Origin: Clostridiales bacterium
GTDB taxonomy: Bacteria > Bacillota > Clostridia > Oscillospirales > Acutalibacteraceae
NCBI GenBank assembly: GCA_012522615.1
Contig: JAAYKB010000178.1
Span: 1 to 6,714 of the forward strand
Reading direction: 5' to 3'
Length of the DNA stretch: 6,714 nt
The position numbers and the translations under genes were made by a program. Shown piece by piece: positions 5,435-6,714 of this stretch (its first letter is position 1; every line of letters starts with the position of its first letter). The notes below the pieces were generated by a model, which worked only from the letters and a program-made list of their open reading frames with translations, was not told the origin of the DNA and searched no databases.

Positions 5435-6703
5435 ATGAAAAGGATCTTGACACTGACGATAATCACCGCATTATGTCTGCTTATGGTTGCCGGCTGCAAG
5501 AAAAAGGACGATGAATCGAGCACCATCGGCAGCGTGACCGACAAGCCAATCAACATTACCCACTGGTATTGGGCTGATAATCCGGATTATTCCGCAAAAA
5601 TGCAGGATATCGTTAAAAACTTTAACGATTCCAACAACATGAATATTAAGGTTACCGCACAGGAATACCCGTGGGAGGGCGGGGGCTACAGCGAAACCCT
5701 GTTTACGGCCGCAATGGGGGGCGGCGGCCCCGACACGGCGGCATGGAAGCTCACCTCAACTCCGCTGTTTAAGGCAAACAACCTGCTTGCCGCCCTTGAC
5801 AGCTATATAGACAAGTGGGACGACAAGGACGATATCGAAAGCAACCTCTATGATGTTATGAGAACCGCGGGCGGCTCGGACAGCATATATGTCATGCCGT
5901 GGAACACCCAGGTGCTGTATGTCTACTACCGCCCCTCGATGTTCAAAGCGGCAAACGTATCGGTACCCAAAACCTATGAAGAATTTCTCGAGGCCTGCAG
6001 AAAGCTGACCCGCGACACCAACGGCGACGGAAAGATTGACGTATACGGCTTCGGGATGCGGGGAGCCAAGGGCGGACAGGAGCCGTGGGGCAGCTTTATC
6101 TACGGGCGGGGAGGCGACCTCTCCGACTTCACCACACCGCAGGCGGTTGCCGGTATGCAGGACTTCATCAACCTCTTTAAAAACGGCTATGTTCCGCCGA
6201 CCGCCCCGACCGACGGATTCAATGAGATTATAGCAAACTTCAAGTCGGGCAAAACCGCCATGACCATCCATCATATCGGCTCCTCGGGAGACATGGTAAA
6301 AACCTTCGGGGACGACGTTGACGCCTTTGTATTTCCGGCGGGCGTAAAGCAGTGGACCTCGATGGGAGATACCGAAAACGTTGTCTTCCAAAAGTGCGAC
6401 AACAAGGACGCCGCCTTCCAATGGGTTGCCTATCTTGCCACCGGCAAGGGACAGGAGGAATGGTGCAAGACGACAGGAAACGTGCCGGTCAGCAAAAGGG
6501 TTCAGGCAATGAAGGAGTTCCAGGACAACAAGTTTATGAAGGTATCTATCCAAGGCTCGCCCTATGCCGGCATCTTCCCGATACTGGATACGACCACCGA
6601 ATGGATTAACACCATCTGGCCAAACACGGTGGCGGCGGCGCTTGCGGGACAAAAGACGGCGGCACAGGCAATGCAGGATTTGCAAAAGGGACTGCGTGGC
6701 TGA
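5435..6703 (+). CDS. Carbohydrate ABC transporter substrate-binding lipoprotein (SBP_bac_1 type)
   Basis: It is predicted to capture a sugar or oligosaccharide outside the cell and deliver it to an ABC permease. With the ATG at 5435 it has 422 residues, typical for the family. The N-terminus has a basic MKR, a hydrophobic core and the lipobox VAGC, with C21 as the lipidation site, followed by a charged linker. The mature part resembles MalE/UgpB-type binding proteins: an early ITHWYW strand (41-46), a GGGGPD segment (96-100), and an EF-hand-like acidic loop DTNGDGKID (194-202) before VYGFGMRG, a feature seen in many sugar-binding relatives. Aromatic residues likely to line the sugar site are plentiful, but the ligand cannot be named. 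GGGGGA (5423-5428) lies 6 nt before this ATG, which makes it preferable to the in-frame TTG at 5429. The ORF ends 11 bases before the window edge, and permease genes probably follow outside. Confidence 0.93.
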   Translation: MKRILTLTIITALCLLMVAGCKKKDDESSTIGSVTDKPINITHWYWADNPDYSAKMQDIVKNFNDSNNMNIKVTAQEYPWEGGGYSETLFTAAMGGGGPDTAAWKLTSTPLFKANNLLAALDSYIDKWDDKDDIESNLYDVMRTAGGSDSIYVMPWNTQVLYVYYRPSMFKAANVSVPKTYEEFLEACRKLTRDTNGDGKIDVYGFGMRGAKGGQEPWGSFIYGRGGDLSDFTTPQAVAGMQDFINLFKNGYVPPTAPTDGFNEIIANFKSGKTAMTIHHIGSSGDMVKTFGDDVDAFVFPAGVKQWTSMGDTENVVFQKCDNKDAAFQWVAYLATGKGQEEWCKTTGNVPVSKRVQAMKEFQDNKFMKVSIQGSPYAGIFPILDTTTEWINTIWPNTVAAALAGQKTAAQAMQDLQKGLRG

Positions 6704-6714
6704 TTCCGTACGAG

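Noticed and set aside
5756..6685. 309-codon minus-strand ORF opposite the lipoprotein gene
   Set aside because: It is antisense to a gene with a lipobox and ribosome binding site. It arises from codon bias in the real frame and has no motifs.

Overview
The window looks like chromosomal DNA of a low-to-mid GC Gram-positive bacterium, most likely a Clostridia-class Bacillota (an Oscillospiraceae-like lineage is possible, but this is inferred from gene types and not proven). The reasons are strong AAGGAGG-type ribosome binding sites, consensus sigma-A promoters, compact GC-rich hairpin terminators with T-tracts, a DUF348-G5-3D wall protein of the YabE/Rpf-like kind, an L-lactate dehydrogenase that keeps the fructose-1,6-bisphosphate site residues, and a lipobox-type solute-binding lipoprotein. 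I see no rRNA, tRNA, insertion sequence, phage gene or CRISPR array.

Layout. The left half is read on the minus strand. It holds a membrane-anchored DUF348-G5-3D cell-wall protein (64-1110) with its terminator at the extreme left edge, an apparent ~220 nt structured 5' leader and a perfect-consensus promoter (1340-1368). Next comes an AT-rich intergenic stretch (1369-1797) with several inverted repeats and no convincing gene. Then follow a terminator (1798-1823) and a core-only DEAD-box RNA helicase (1906-3090).

A divergent promoter region (3091-3282) separates the helicase from the plus-strand genes. The first of these are galE (UDP-glucose 4-epimerase) and, 24 bases on, an L-lactate dehydrogenase, a probable two-gene operon closed by a very strong hairpin terminator (5291-5325). 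A separately initiated lipoprotein gene follows (5435-6703). It encodes the substrate-binding subunit of a carbohydrate ABC transporter, and its permease genes presumably lie beyond the right edge.

Together the genes are housekeeping in character: wall remodelling, RNA remodelling, Leloir/UDP-sugar metabolism, fermentative NADH reoxidation and sugar uptake. I did not find a clear new multi-gene system. The items most worth a second look are non-coding: the long structured leader of the wall-protein gene, an inverted repeat lying over the galE -35 element, and the cluster of inverted repeats in the 1369-1797 gap.
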